From positions 1 through 64,000 of the forward strand of contig CAKUJM010000008.1 of NCBI GenBank assembly GCA_934661755.1: a stretch of 64,000 bases of DNA, given 5' to 3'. A model generated the notes under the pieces. That model did not search any database. It saw only the letters and a list, made by a program, of their open reading frames with translations, and was not told the DNA's origin. Position numbers and translations under genes: made by a program. This document shows, piece after piece, positions 52,078 to 62,119 of the stretch. The DNA comes from an uncultured Lentisphaeria bacterium (GTDB lineage: Bacteria; Verrucomicrobiota; Lentisphaeria; Oligosphaerales; Oligosphaeraceae). How positions within the stretch are numbered: the stretch's first letter is position 1; each line of letters begins with the position of its first letter.

Positions 52078-54150
52078 ATGGCCGATATGCAGCTGGTCGA
52101 TTATCTCCGTCTTGAGAACTATGAAGCGGGCGGCAAGTACCTGTGCAGCCTGACTCCCGAAGAGGGCGCCAGGCAGATCTGCGCCCTGAAGAACCTCAAG
52201 GACCAGACGGTGGCCCTGCGCATGCTGCTGGGCGAAAAGGGCGGGTCCCGGGTGTTCTATGCCCTGCCTGAGGAAAAACGCTGCGAACTGGCCGACACCA
52301 TCAGCGACAACGAGCTGGCGGACCTCTACGAGGATTGCCTCAACCACGGCATCGGCATCGCGCTGGAGCCGTTCATCGACAGGATGGATGCCCGCGACAT
52401 TGTCGAGCTGCTGTCCCGGATCAGCGTCGAGAATCTGCGTCCGGCGCTGCATCTGCTGGACGTGAAGAAGCGCGCCGAGGTGTTTGCGGCCACGGATCCG
52501 GCCATGCACCGCGAATTGGCGGCGCAGATCGACCTGGAGGAGAAGGCGGTGATCTACGCCAAGCTGGCGGCCCAGGATGACCACGAGGCGATGGCGGAGA
52601 TGCTGCACACCATGGACAACCAGGCGCTGGCCGAATTCTTCCAGTCGCTTGACAGCAGCCTGTGGCTGGAGACCTTCCGGATGCTGCCGCTGCCGCAGCG
52701 GGCGGCGGTCTATGCGCTGATGAAGCGCGAGATGCATGACCAGATCTACCACGATCTGGATCGCGACGAGCTGTGGGAGCTGCTCAACGAGATGATGCGG
52801 CATGGTGCCCGCGGATACAACGCCATCAAGCAGGAATTCCTGGAAATGCCGCCCTTCGATATCGCCGAGTTCGTCGGCGAACTGGAGGACGAACGGCAAT
52901 TGCCATTGGCCTTCAAGCTGATGAACAAGGACACCGCCGCCGAAGTGTTCACCTACCTGGACCAGCCGGTGCGGCGGAAATTGATCGAGGCCATCGGCAA
53001 CAAGAAGACCGCCGAGTGGATCAACGAGATGGCCACCGACGATGCGGTGGACTTCCTGCAGGAGCTGCCTTCAAACATGGTCAACGCCATCCTCAAGGAG
53101 GTCCCCGGTGAAGACCGCGAAATAATCAACAACTTCCTGCGATACCCGGAATCCTCGGCCGGAAGCCTGATGACTCCGGAGTTCATCGCATTGCGCGGGA
53201 CCATGACCTGCCGGGATGCCTTGAAGGTGATCCGCGACCAGGGAGTGGACAGCGAGACCATCTATACCTGCTATGTCGTTGATGACGCCCGGCATCTCCA
53301 GGGATTCGTCACCTTGCGCAAGATCCTCTTCGCCACCCCGGAGACGCTGATTGAAAGCATCATGGCGGGGCGGCAGAAGACGGTCGCGGTGGAGACGCTG
53401 GACGACCAGGAAAGCGTCGCCGCCCGCTTCAAGGAATATGACGTGATGGCAATGCCGGTGGTCGACCAGGAGGACCGGCTGTGCGGCATCATCACCGCCG
53501 ACGATATCATGGACGTCCTGGTGGCGGAGCAGACCGAGGACGTCGAGACCATGGCCGGTATCAAGCCCTCCCAGGGCACCGGCTACCTGAACACCGGGAT
53601 CTTCCAGCTGGCGCGAAACCGCATCGGCTGGCTGCTGGTGCTCATGATCGGCGCCACCTTCACCGGCATCATCATCAACCGCTGCGAGGCGCTGCTCTCG
53701 CATTTCACTTCGCTGGCGGCATTCCTGCCTCTGCTGATGGACACCTGCGGAAACAGCGGATCGCAGTCATCGACGCTGATTGTGCGCGGCATTGCCGTCG
53801 GTGAAGTGGATGTATGCGACTGGCTGCAGGTGCTCTGGCGGGAAATGCGGGTCGGAATCATCTGCGCCGCAGTGCTGGCGGTGGTCAATTTCACCCGCAT
53901 TGCCATCCTGGATCAATGCGGCTGGCAAAGCTCGACCTGGCAGGTGAACCTGGTGGTGAACATCACGCTGTTTGTCACGGTGGTGATCGCCAAGCTCATC
54001 GGCGGGTCGCTGCCATTGCTGGCCAAGCTGGTCCGCGCCGATCCCGCGCTGATGGCCTCGCCGGCGCTGACCACCTGTGTGGACACGGTCACGCTGATCC
54101 TCTATTTCGCCTGCGCCAAGCTGCTGCTGCCGGTGCTTGGCGCCGTATAG
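52078..54150 (+). CDS. mgtE: Magnesium transporter MgtE, with extended N-terminus
   Basis: A 690-residue Mg2+ channel. The usual MgtE core begins about residue 258: the helical N domain (IAEFVGELEDERQLPLAFKL), two CBS domains (about 370-490) and five membrane helices with DTCGNSGSQSSTLIVRG and DPALMASPALTTCVD, which line the pore. The roughly 255 extra residues at the N-terminus are helical and look like further MgtE_N-type repeats. No Mg2+ riboswitch was recognised upstream. The nadE frame opens near its end but the likely nadE start is 59 bp after its stop. Confidence 0.93.
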   Translation: MADMQLVDYLRLENYEAGGKYLCSLTPEEGARQICALKNLKDQTVALRMLLGEKGGSRVFYALPEEKRCELADTISDNELADLYEDCLNHGIGIALEPFIDRMDARDIVELLSRISVENLRPALHLLDVKKRAEVFAATDPAMHRELAAQIDLEEKAVIYAKLAAQDDHEAMAEMLHTMDNQALAEFFQSLDSSLWLETFRMLPLPQRAAVYALMKREMHDQIYHDLDRDELWELLNEMMRHGARGYNAIKQEFLEMPPFDIAEFVGELEDERQLPLAFKLMNKDTAAEVFTYLDQPVRRKLIEAIGNKKTAEWINEMATDDAVDFLQELPSNMVNAILKEVPGEDREIINNFLRYPESSAGSLMTPEFIALRGTMTCRDALKVIRDQGVDSETIYTCYVVDDARHLQGFVTLRKILFATPETLIESIMAGRQKTVAVETLDDQESVAARFKEYDVMAMPVVDQEDRLCGIITADDIMDVLVAEQTEDVETMAGIKPSQGTGYLNTGIFQLARNRIGWLLVLMIGATFTGIIINRCEALLSHFTSLAAFLPLLMDTCGNSGSQSSTLIVRGIAVGEVDVCDWLQVLWREMRVGIICAAVLAVVNFTRIAILDQCGWQSSTWQVNLVVNITLFVTVVIAKLIGGSLPLLAKLVRADPALMASPALTTCVDTVTLILYFACAKLLLPVLGAV

Positions 54151-54208
54151 CCGCGCCCATGCCGTGCATTTCTGCAATTCCAACCTGAAAAAAGAGGCCT
54201 CTGCCATC

Positions 54209-56110
54209 ATGCTCCGTGGATTTTATCGCATCGCCTCCGGTGTTCCAAAGACCGCCGTCGCCGACCCCGTCGCCAATGCGGAGGAGATTCTCCGCCTCCA
54301 CGCCCAGGCCAGCGCCGCCGGCGCCGCGGCGCTGGTGCTGCCGGAGCTGGCGATAACCGGGTACACCTGCGGGGATCTGTTCGAGCAGCGACGGCTGCTG
54401 GAGTGCGCCCGGCAGCAGATGACGCGCATCATCGCGGCCACCTCCGGCAATCCGATGGTGCTGATTTGCGGCGTGCCGGTGCGGGCGGGAAGCCGGCTCT
54501 TCAATGCCGCCGCGGTGATCCAGGACGGGCGGCTGCTGGGGCTCTCCGGCAAGACCTACCTGCCGAACTACCGCGAATTCTACGAAAAGCGGCAGTTCCG
54601 GTCGGTGGCTGAATTCGATGGCGGGGTGGTCGAATACGCCGGATTCTGCGTGCCCATGGGAAACGACCTGGTCTTTGACGCCGGAGATGACTTTGTCTTC
54701 GGGGTGGAGCTGTGCGAGGACATGTGGGCGGTGATTCCGCCATCGGCCAACCTGGCTCTCAATGGCGCCAAGCTGATCTTCAATCTCTCGGCGGGTCCGG
54801 AGCTGGCGGGGAAGGCGCAATACCGCGCCCGGCTGGTCAGCGAGCTGTCCGCCCGATACAGCGCAATCTATGCGCTTTCCGGCGCCGGAGTGCATGAGTC
54901 CACCAGCGATCTGGTCTTCTCCGGCCATGCGATGATCTGCGAAAATGGCCGGATGCTGGCGGAGAATCCGCGCTTCGAACAATCCGGCACGATGGTGCTT
55001 GCCGACTGCAAGCCGGCCTGGATGGAGCAGCAGCGCCGCAGCTGGACCAGCTTCAATGACGTGCCGGCGCCGGGGCGATGCCGGCGCATCCAGATGGCGC
55101 CGGTGCCGCAGTGCAGCCAGTTGCAGCATCGTGCCATCTGCCCGCATCCATTTGTGCCTGCGGACGCCGATGACCGCGCCGCGCGCTGCCGCGAGCTGTT
55201 TGCAATCCAGTCCACGGGGCTGGCCAAACGGGTGGCGCATACCGGCGCCAGAAGCCTGGTGGTCGGACTTTCCGGCGGCCTGGATTCGACTCTGGCATTG
55301 CTGGTATGCGCAAAATGCTGCGATCTGCTCAAGCTGCCGCATTCCACCATCTGCGCCGTCACCATGCCGGGCATGGGCACGGGCACGCGCACCCATGCCA
55401 ATGCGGTCGGGATGGCACGGGAAATCGGCTGCCAGCTGCGCGAAATCCCGATCGGCGCGGCGGTCGCCCAGCATTTTTCCGACATCGGCCACGATCCGGA
55501 AAATCTCAACGTCGTCTACGAGAATGCCCAGGCGCGCGAGCGCACCCAGATCCTGATGGACCTGGCCAATGAACTGAACGGACTGGTAGTCGGCACCGGC
55601 GACCTCTCCGAAATCGCCTTGGGATGGAGCACCTACAATGGCGACCATATCTCGATGTACTGCGTGAACTGCGGCATCCCCAAGACCCTGGTACGCTATA
55701 TGGTCGAATATTGCGCGGCAAACGCCGGTTCGGAAAAGCTGGCCGCGATCCTGCGCGATGTCAATGACACCCCGGTCTCGCCGGAACTCCTGCCGGGGGG
55801 ATGCCAGCACACCGAGAGCATCCTGGGCAAATACGACCTCCATGATTTCTTCCTGTATTACTTCCTGCGTTACTCCGAGTCGCCGGAAAATCTGGAGGCG
55901 CTGGCGGCCAAGGCCTTCGGCCAGAGCGTGACCCCAAAGGCGGTCACCGAGGCCCTGCAGCGCTTCATCCGCCGATTCTTCACCCAGCAATTCAAGCGCA
56001 ACTGCATGCCCGACGGGCCGAAGGTGGGAACCATCGCGCTGTCGCCGCGCGGCGACTGGCGAATGCCCGCCGACGCCAGCAGCGCACCATGGGAATCAAA
56101 TCTGCAATAA
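54209..56110 (+). CDS. nadE: Glutamine-dependent NAD+ synthetase
   Basis: A 633-residue two-domain enzyme making NAD+ from deamido-NAD+. The N-terminal nitrilase-type glutaminase shows Glu in [15 protein letters not shown], Lys in [17 protein letters not shown] and Cys in [10 protein letters not shown]. The C-terminal synthetase has the P-loop [17 protein letters not shown] and later [21 protein letters not shown]. The start at 54209 ([11 protein letters not shown]) follows AAAGAGG. folE begins 1 bp after its stop. Confidence 0.96.
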   Translation: MLRGFYRIASGVPKTAVADPVANAEEILRLHAQASAAGAAALVLPELAITGYTCGDLFEQRRLLECARQQMTRIIAATSGNPMVLICGVPVRAGSRLFNAAAVIQDGRLLGLSGKTYLPNYREFYEKRQFRSVAEFDGGVVEYAGFCVPMGNDLVFDAGDDFVFGVELCEDMWAVIPPSANLALNGAKLIFNLSAGPELAGKAQYRARLVSELSARYSAIYALSGAGVHESTSDLVFSGHAMICENGRMLAENPRFEQSGTMVLADCKPAWMEQQRRSWTSFNDVPAPGRCRRIQMAPVPQCSQLQHRAICPHPFVPADADDRAARCRELFAIQSTGLAKRVAHTGARSLVVGLSGGLDSTLALLVCAKCCDLLKLPHSTICAVTMPGMGTGTRTHANAVGMAREIGCQLREIPIGAAVAQHFSDIGHDPENLNVVYENAQARERTQILMDLANELNGLVVGTGDLSEIALGWSTYNGDHISMYCVNCGIPKTLVRYMVEYCAANAGSEKLAAILRDVNDTPVSPELLPGGCQHTESILGKYDLHDFFLYYFLRYSESPENLEALAAKAFGQSVTPKAVTEALQRFIRRFFTQQFKRNCMPDGPKVGTIALSPRGDWRMPADASSAPWESNLQ

Positions 56111-56111
56111 C

Positions 56112-56669
56112 ATGACGATCTCAGAACATGTCTCCGACATCCTCCGGCAATGCGGCGAGGATCCGCAGCGCGAGGGGCTGCTGAAAACTCCGGAACGGGT
56201 GGAGAAGGCCCTCCAGTTCCTGCTGCAGGGCTATCGCCAGAATCCGGATGAAATAGTCAATGACGCGGTATTCTCCGAGGAATGCAACCACATGGTGATC
56301 GTCCGCGACATCGAGGTGTATTCGCTGTGCGAACACCACATGCTGCCATTCTATGGACGCTGCCATATCGGCTATATCCCGAATGGCAAGGTCTTCGGAG
56401 TGTCGAAGCTGGCGCGGGTGGTCGATTGCTTTGCCCGGCGGCTGCAGATCCAGGAACGGCTGACCCAGCAAATCGCCAGCTACCTGAGGAAGCGGATCGA
56501 TGCGCAGGGAGTCGGAGTGGTGATGGAATGCCATCACCTCTGCATGATGATGCGCGGCGTCGAAAAGCAGAATTCCTGCATGGTGACCTCGGCGGTGCTG
56601 GGAAGCTTCCGGCGTTCCGAGGCCACCCGCAACGAGTTCCTGCAGCTGCTGAAACGCCGCGATGGCTGA
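56112..56669 (+). CDS. folE: GTP cyclohydrolase I
   Basis: A 185-residue enzyme converting GTP to dihydroneopterin triphosphate, the first step of folate and pterin synthesis. Zinc and active-site residues are in [20 protein letters not shown] and [23 protein letters not shown] and the C-terminal [13 protein letters not shown] complete the family pattern. It is 1 bp after nadE and overlaps trmO by 8 bp, so the three form an operon. Confidence 0.97.
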   Translation: MTISEHVSDILRQCGEDPQREGLLKTPERVEKALQFLLQGYRQNPDEIVNDAVFSEECNHMVIVRDIEVYSLCEHHMLPFYGRCHIGYIPNGKVFGVSKLARVVDCFARRLQIQERLTQQIASYLRKRIDAQGVGVVMECHHLCMMMRGVEKQNSCMVTSAVLGSFRRSEATRNEFLQLLKRRDG

Positions 56670-57453
56670 AATCACCCCCATCGGCGTATGCCGCTGCGGA
56701 TCGCGCCATGCCTATGACGTGCCCCGGCAGGGAATCCTGGCCGGAGACAACCACGCCGTGATTGAGCTGCTGCCGCAATACGCCGGGACGCTGGACCACC
56801 TGGCGGGCTTCGACCGCATCTGGGTGCTGTTCCTCTTCGACCGCAATGGCGCATCCTGGCATCCGATGGTGATGCCGCCGCGGCATCTTGACCATAAGGT
56901 CGGCGTCTTTGCCAGCCGCTCGCCATACCGCCCCAACCCGATCGGACTGTCATGCGTACGGTTGCTGGAGGTGGATGAACTGCGGCTGAAATTGTCTGTC
57001 GCCGGACATGATCTGCTGGATGGGACGCCGGTGATTGACATCAAGCCCTATCTGCCATACGCCGATGCCTTCACCGATGCCCGTGCCGGGTGGACGGAAT
57101 TGGCTGAAACACAATATGCGGTGAATTTTTCCACGAAGGCCGATGCGCAGCTGCAGTGGCTGTCCGGGCAGGGCGTGGAATGCCTGCGCGCCTTCATCGT
57201 CGATCGGCTGGGCGCCACCCCGCTTGACCGGAGGCGCAATCGGCTGTTGCCGGATCCGGAATGCCCCGCAATGCCGCTCCTGGCGTATCGCACCTGGCGC
57301 ATCCGCTTCAGCTGCAATGAATCGCCCCCGGCGGTCACGGTGTGCGAAATATTGTCCGGATACAGCGATGCCCAACTGCATGACGCCGAGGATAAATATC
57401 ACGACAAGGCGCTCCACCGTGCCTTCCGGAAGCGCGTCTGGGCCCGGCCATAG
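56662..57453 (+). CDS. trmO: tRNA (t6A37) N6-methyltransferase TrmO/TsaA-like
   Basis: A 263-residue protein of the YaeB/TsaA/TrmO family, SAM-dependent methylation of N6-threonylcarbamoyladenosine in tRNA. The beta-barrel core has [37 protein letters not shown] and [18 protein letters not shown]-terminal part of about 110 residues follows, as in E. coli TrmO. The start overlaps folE by 8 bp. Confidence 0.88.
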   Translation: MAEITPIGVCRCGSRHAYDVPRQGILAGDNHAVIELLPQYAGTLDHLAGFDRIWVLFLFDRNGASWHPMVMPPRHLDHKVGVFASRSPYRPNPIGLSCVRLLEVDELRLKLSVAGHDLLDGTPVIDIKPYLPYADAFTDARAGWTELAETQYAVNFSTKADAQLQWLSGQGVECLRAFIVDRLGATPLDRRRNRLLPDPECPAMPLLAYRTWRIRFSCNESPPAVTVCEILSGYSDAQLHDAEDKYHDKALHRAFRKRVWARP

Positions 57454-57623
57454 CCATAAGGCAAGGCCCGAGTCGATATTGCAATGCAATGCATAAAGTT
57501 CCAGGACAATCAGTCCGGGGTGGCGGCTTAACCCCGTTGCCGACTAAGCCCCCGGAAGCCTCCGTCAGCCACACAGGGGAACGGCATGCCTGCGCCATGC
57601 AGTGAAGCCGCCCTCCGGTCCCT

Positions 57624-58913
57624 TCAGCCGTTTTCGCCGTCATCGGCTGTCGGCGGGGTGTTGTGCAACTGGACGCTTTGCACCAGCCCCGCCAGCGCCA
57701 TGGTTCCCAGCATGAACGATCCGCCGTAGCTGACGAATGGCAGCGGAATGCCGACGATTGGCGCGGCCCGGATGGTCATGGAGATATTCACGACAATATG
57801 GGTGGCGAAGAATACAATCACCCCGGCGACAAGGTGGGTTCCCAGCGGGTCTGCCGCAGCCAGCGCGGTCCGTCCGAAGCTGAGGATGAGACAGGCGAAC
57901 AGCCCCAGCAGCACCACGCTGCCGATGAATCCGGTTTCCTCGGCAATCACCGAGAAGATGAAATCGGTGGGGGCGATGGTCTTGGGCAGGTATCCCAGGA
58001 CATGCTGGGTTCCATGCAGATAGCCCTTGCCGTAGATGCCTCCGGAGCCGACCGCCAGCAGGCTTTGCCGGGCATTCCAGTCATCCGGCTTGTGGCGGCG
58101 GCCATCCGCTTCCTCGCCATTGCCATGCAGGAAGCGGTCGATCGCCTTCTCCAGCCGGAGCCCGGCGCCCTCCGGCAGAATGGCCCTGGCGGCATCCAGG
58201 CCGCCCCGCAACGGCGCCTCGATGAATACATTGACCCGGTCCTTCTGGTACGGCTTCATCTTCAGGTAGAGCACCGGCGCCAGCAGCATCATGGCCAAAG
58301 CGGCGATTGCAAAGTACCGCCAGGGGATGCCGACCAGCAGCACCAGCACCAGCATCACCGGGATGAAGACCATCGCGGTGCCGACGTCGGGCTGCAGGCA
58401 GATGAGTGCCACCGGCAGCGCGGTCGCCAAGGCGATCAGGATTGCCGGCAGCCACTTCTTCATCCACGAGTGCCGCAGCACCGGCAGTGTCGCCAGCCAT
58501 GCCAGGAACAGCAGGATCATGGGCTTTGCCACCTCCACCGGCTGAAGCCGGAAGCCGACCCCGGGAAGCTGCATCCAGCCGCGGGTGTTGTTCAGGGTCT
58601 TGCCGAAGAGCAGCACATAGACGAGCAGCGCAATGGCCAATAGATAGGACTTCCAGCCATGGCGGCACCAGAAGCGGTAGTCGATTGCGGCGATGACAAC
58701 GTACGCCGCGAATCCCATGGCGATCCAAATCAGCTGATGAAGCCATTTGCTGGACAATTCGCCGCCGACTTCGACGCCGGCGCCGTAGATGAAGGCGACG
58801 CCGATGCACAACAGCAACGACTCCACCCCCAGCGCGAGCCAGTCGGCCCGGGAGGCCAGTTCATGCAGCCGCCTTGACTGCAATGGAGTGAACTTGGACG
58901 GGAGGCGGATCAT
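57624..58913 (-). CDS. rodA: RodA/FtsW-family peptidoglycan polymerase
   Basis: A 429-residue SEDS protein with about ten membrane helices that polymerises lipid II glycan strands with a partner penicillin-binding protein. Signatures are LQPVEVAKPMILLFLAWL, CLQPDVGTAMVFIPVM, GSGGIYGKGYLHGTQ, DFIFSVIAEETGFIG and GIPLPFVSYGGSFM. The large extracytoplasmic loop is about 35 residues longer than usual (EEADGRRHKPDDW). The KSLL-type and TQH features favour RodA over FtsW. It starts 9 bp after leader element R3. The 170 bp between its stop and trmO hold no gene. Confidence 0.9.
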   Translation of the reverse strand: MIRLPSKFTPLQSRRLHELASRADWLALGVESLLLCIGVAFIYGAGVEVGGELSSKWLHQLIWIAMGFAAYVVIAAIDYRFWCRHGWKSYLLAIALLVYVLLFGKTLNNTRGWMQLPGVGFRLQPVEVAKPMILLFLAWLATLPVLRHSWMKKWLPAILIALATALPVALICLQPDVGTAMVFIPVMLVLVLLVGIPWRYFAIAALAMMLLAPVLYLKMKPYQKDRVNVFIEAPLRGGLDAARAILPEGAGLRLEKAIDRFLHGNGEEADGRRHKPDDWNARQSLLAVGSGGIYGKGYLHGTQHVLGYLPKTIAPTDFIFSVIAEETGFIGSVVLLGLFACLILSFGRTALAAADPLGTHLVAGVIVFFATHIVVNISMTIRAAPIVGIPLPFVSYGGSFMLGTMALAGLVQSVQLHNTPPTADDGENG

Positions 58914-58921
58914 GCCGTGGA

Positions 58922-59042
58922 TCTGGATCCGTGAAGCTGGGTGATTGCGTCGGAATGAGGGATTTTGAGGGAGCGTGCCGGTGGGCGTGGCCGGAAAATG
59001 ACGAAGTCATGGCGCAAAAGCACCATCTTCACGGCATTCAGG
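58922..59042 (-). repeat. Interspersed leader element, copy R3 (upstream of rodA, overlapping ung)
   Basis: 121 bp from TCTGGATCCGTGAAG to TTCACGGCATTCAGG. The ends pair with a single bulged C, and the inner parts GATTGCGTC and GGCGCAAAA pair. It ends 9 bp before the rodA ATG and contains the last 12 codons and stop of ung. Confidence 0.9.
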
Positions 59043-59738
59043 GCGAATGCCATGTCCGCCCCCGTCCAGTCTCCAGTCGATTTCCGGTCGGCCATGGTCG
59101 CGCAGCCACCGGTTGGCCTGGCTGAACGGCCGGCTGCCAAAAAAACCGCGGTAGGCGGACAGCGGCGAGGGGTGCGGAGCGCAGAAGACGCCATGCGGCG
59201 GGGAGGCGATGAGCGGTATTTTCCGCTGGGCGGGCAGTCCCCACAGCAGGAAGGCGCACGGCGGACAGTGGCGGCTCACTGCCGCGATGATCGCGTCGGT
59301 GAGGCGCTGCCAGCCGATGGCGGCATGGCTGGCAGCGGCGTGTTCCCGGACGCTGAGCACGGTGTTGAGCAGGAGCACTCCCTGTTGGCACCACTGCCGC
59401 AGATCCGGATGCGCCGGCGGTGCCGCCCCCAGGTCGAGGGCGAATTCGCGGAGGATGTTCTTCAACGATGGCGGCAGCTTCCGGCACTCCGCCGGGACCG
59501 CGAACGCCACTCCTGTCGCCTGGCCGGGTTCGTGGTATGGATCCTGGCCGAGGATGACTGCGCGCACTTGCCGGGGCGGTGTCAGCCGCAGGGCGGCGAA
59601 AAGCGACCCGGCGGGCGGATAGACCACAATGCCGTCATCGCGGTCCCGCGCCACCGCGGCCAGCGGCGCGTCGGCAATTCCCGGCGGCAGCAATGCCGAC
59701 CACTCCTCGGGCAGGGATTCGCTGTCGTGCGTCTTCAC
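59007..59738 (-). CDS. ung: Uracil-DNA glycosylase, family 1
   Basis: A 243-residue base-excision repair enzyme. The water-activating motif GQDPYHEPGQATGVAF, then LLLNTVLSVREHAAASH, LWGLPAQRK and the DNA-intercalation loop HPSPLSAYRGFFGSRPFSQAN are all present. The C-terminal residues after LRDHGRPEIDW lie in the repeat element R3, so the tail (IRPECREDGAFAP) is repeat-derived and probably not conserved. The stop of dnaJ lies 14 bp upstream. Confidence 0.96.
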   Translation of the reverse strand: MKTHDSESLPEEWSALLPPGIADAPLAAVARDRDDGIVVYPPAGSLFAALRLTPPRQVRAVILGQDPYHEPGQATGVAFAVPAECRKLPPSLKNILREFALDLGAAPPAHPDLRQWCQQGVLLLNTVLSVREHAAASHAAIGWQRLTDAIIAAVSRHCPPCAFLLWGLPAQRKIPLIASPPHGVFCAPHPSPLSAYRGFFGSRPFSQANRWLRDHGRPEIDWRLDGGGHGIRPECREDGAFAP

Positions 59739-59752
59739 GGCGCCGGGGGGGG

Positions 59753-60922
59753 CTACTTCCGAATCCAGGTCTGGGCCTTCTTGCGGAAGGCCTGCTGACG
59801 CGGCATTTGGGAACTGTCGCAGGGCAGCTCGCTGAACTGCTTGAGCAGCTTCTTCTGATCGTCGGTCAGCGAAGTGGGGATCTCGACCAAGATCCGGACA
59901 TACTGGTCGCCGCGGCCATTGCCGCGGGTGCTGGCGATGCCCTTGCCGCGCATCCTGAGCATCGTGCCGTTCTGGGTTCCGGGCGGAATGACCAGATCCG
60001 CCGGACCGCCGATGGTCGGCACCTCGACTTTTCCGCCAGTCGCCGCGGTCACGAAGGATATCGGCACCTCGCAGGTCAGGTCGTTGCCATTGCGGAAGAA
60101 CAGCTCGTGGGGGCGGATGGCGATCTCCAAATAGAGGTCGCCGCTGGGGCCGCCGTTGACTCCGGCTTCGCCGCCGCCGGAGATGCGCAACCGCGATCCA
60201 CTGTCGATGCCCGCGGGGATGGTGACTTCAATTTCCTTGTTGACTTGCACAATGCCCTGTCCATGGCACTGGATGCACGGCTTGTCGACGATCTCGCCGG
60301 CGCCGCCGCAGGTGCGGCAGGTGGTGCTCATGCTGAATGCGCCGCGCCTGCTGGTCTGCTGGCCGGTGCCATGGCAAGTCGGGCACTGCCGTTTTGAAGT
60401 GCCCGGCTCGCAGCCAGTCCCGGAACAGCGGCTGCATTGCTCGGTGCGCGGGATGCGGATCATCTTCTTGGCGCCGAAGATGGAATCCTCCAAGTCGATG
60501 GAGAGGTTGTAGAGCAGGTCCTGGCCCTTGCGCGGACCGCGCGGGCGGCTGCGGCGCCCGCCGCCGGAAAACAGGTCGCCGAGATCAAAATAGTCGCCGA
60601 AGCCGCCGCTGCCGCCGCCATTGGCGCCGCCGAACATCTGGGAGAAGAAGTCCATCGGATCCATTCCGGGGCCGCCGCTGGCGGAACCGCCCTTGGTGTA
60701 CATCTCATGGCCAAGCTGGTCGTAGCGGGAACGCTCCTTGGGGTCGCTAAGCACCTGATAGGCGTTGTTGACCTCCTTGAACTTCTCCTCGGCAGTCTTG
60801 TCGCCGGGGTTGTGGTCGGGGTGGTACTTTATCGCCAGCTTGCGGTACGCCTTCTTGATCTCGTCGTCGGACGCAGTGCGCGACACCCCCAATACGCTAT
60901 AGAAATCCTCATTTGCAGCCAT
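59753..60922 (-). CDS. dnaJ: Chaperone protein DnaJ
   Basis: A 389-residue Hsp40. The J domain (1-70) has KYHPDHNPG with the HPD motif. A Gly/Phe-rich region follows, then four zinc-finger repeats [24 protein letters not shown] and CIQCHGQG, then the substrate-binding domains. The start at 60922 follows an AGGAGG; the frame continues upstream without conserved sequence. It lies 85 bp after grpE on the same strand. dnaK is not in the window. Confidence 0.97.
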   Translation of the reverse strand: MAANEDFYSVLGVSRTASDDEIKKAYRKLAIKYHPDHNPGDKTAEEKFKEVNNAYQVLSDPKERSRYDQLGHEMYTKGGSASGGPGMDPMDFFSQMFGGANGGGSGGFGDYFDLGDLFSGGGRRSRPRGPRKGQDLLYNLSIDLEDSIFGAKKMIRIPRTEQCSRCSGTGCEPGTSKRQCPTCHGTGQQTSRRGAFSMSTTCRTCGGAGEIVDKPCIQCHGQGIVQVNKEIEVTIPAGIDSGSRLRISGGGEAGVNGGPSGDLYLEIAIRPHELFFRNGNDLTCEVPISFVTAATGGKVEVPTIGGPADLVIPPGTQNGTMLRMRGKGIASTRGNGRGDQYVRILVEIPTSLTDDQKKLLKQFSELPCDSSQMPRQQAFRKKAQTWIRK

Positions 60923-61007
60923 ATACTCATCGCCTCCTGGAAAAAATACATAACGCCCGCCGGCCGGCAGCCATCGCCGCACGCCGCCGGCGGGCAGGAA
61001 AAAAAAA

Positions 61008-61739
61008 CTACTTCGACTCCGGCGGCTCCGGCGACTCCGCTCCGGCGTCATCGCCAGACGGCTTCGCGGCATCCGGTGCGGCCGGCGGCGCCGGCTCTTC
61101 CTTCCGGGGTCCGGCGGAGACCACCACGCGCGCCGGGCGCAGAATCCGGTCGCCCAGCTTGAATCCGAAATTCCATTGCTGGAGGACGAATCCCTCCGGG
61201 ACATCGTCGCTGTTGGCGGTGCTGACCGCCTCGTGCAACTGGGGATCGAACTTATGGCCCATGGCGTCGATGACGCTGACGCCCATGTTGGCGAGCACCG
61301 ACTTGAACTGGTCGAAGATCATCCTTACCCCCATCTGGATCGTCGCCATGTCCTTGGCCTTTTCCGTGCTGTCCGCGGCCATCTTGAGCAGATCGAAGAT
61401 GCCGACGATTTCACCGATGGTGTTCATGCGGGTGCTTTCGCGCAGATCCTGCATCTCCCGTGCCATCCGCTTGCGGGTGTTCTCATTGTCGGCCAGCGCC
61501 CGCAGGTAGTTGTTGCGCATGGCCTCCAGCTTTTCCTCCATGGAGGGCTCCGGCGGTGCGGCCTGCCCGGCGTCCGGCGAGGAACCGCCCTTGTCTTCCC
61601 CGGACTGGGCTTCCGCCGCTTCCGCCGCTTCCGCGGCCGCCTCGGCCTGGGCTTCCGCCTCCGGGGATTCTGCTACCGGCACTGCTGAAGGATCTTCCTG
61701 GGAAAAATTGTCACTGTGGTTGTGATGATGATGCGACAT
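61008..61739 (-). CDS. grpE: GrpE nucleotide exchange factor
   Basis: A 243-residue DnaK co-chaperone. It begins with a His-rich [11 protein letters not shown] segment and a Glu/Ala-rich acidic stretch, followed by the long coiled coil ([19 protein letters not shown]) and the beta domain ([19 protein letters not shown]). Both the N-terminal acidic region and the Pro/Glu/Ala-rich C-terminal tail are longer than usual. The start at 61739 follows CAGGAGG. It forms an operon with dnaJ. Leader element R4 is 110 bp upstream. Confidence 0.95.
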   Translation of the reverse strand: MSHHHHNHSDNFSQEDPSAVPVAESPEAEAQAEAAAEAAEAAEAQSGEDKGGSSPDAGQAAPPEPSMEEKLEAMRNNYLRALADNENTRKRMAREMQDLRESTRMNTIGEIVGIFDLLKMAADSTEKAKDMATIQMGVRMIFDQFKSVLANMGVSVIDAMGHKFDPQLHEAVSTANSDDVPEGFVLQQWNFGFKLGDRILRPARVVVSAGPRKEEPAPPAAPDAAKPSGDDAGAESPEPPESK

Positions 61740-61848
61740 GTTGTCATTGCCTCCTGAAATTGTCGTCTGCGGCGATTGCATTGAAGCAGACGGTCGCGAC
61801 TGCGGGACCGCCATTTCGCCAGCGCCATCCGGCGTCGTCTCAAATCAG

Positions 61849-61974
61849 CCTGGGTCCGTGAAGGCTGGGTGCTTTTGCGTCAGAATGATGAATTTTGCAG
61901 ATCGCGTACCGGAAAGTGCGCAACCGAAAAATGGCGAAATCACGGCGCAAAAGAACCAATTTCACGGACTCAGG
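61849..61974 (-). repeat. Interspersed leader element, copy R4 (upstream of grpE)
   Basis: 126 bp with ends CCTGGGTCCGTGAA (61849-61862) and TTCACGGACTCAGG (61961-61974), which pair at 13 of 14 positions, plus TTTTGCGTC / GGCGCAAAA inside. Compared with R1, GTCC/GGAC replaces ATTC/GGAT, a paired change that keeps the stem. Between its right end and the rpsA stop (61975-62119) no gene is seen. Confidence 0.9.
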
Positions 61975-62119
61975 ATCAAAGTTCGAATGCCAGGTGAAGC
62001 AAAAATAGTGCCAGCACCCGCGGGCACGGCATCCACCCTCGGCACCTGCCGAGTCCTGACTGGCGCATGAATGCCGGCGGGACGCCTGGCGGATTCGCGG
62101 GATGCCCCGCTGGCGGGAT

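Noticed and set aside
57454..57623. Possible tRNA or small RNA gene between trmO and rodA
   Set aside because: No cloverleaf or GTTCGA-type T-arm is present; only weak stems.
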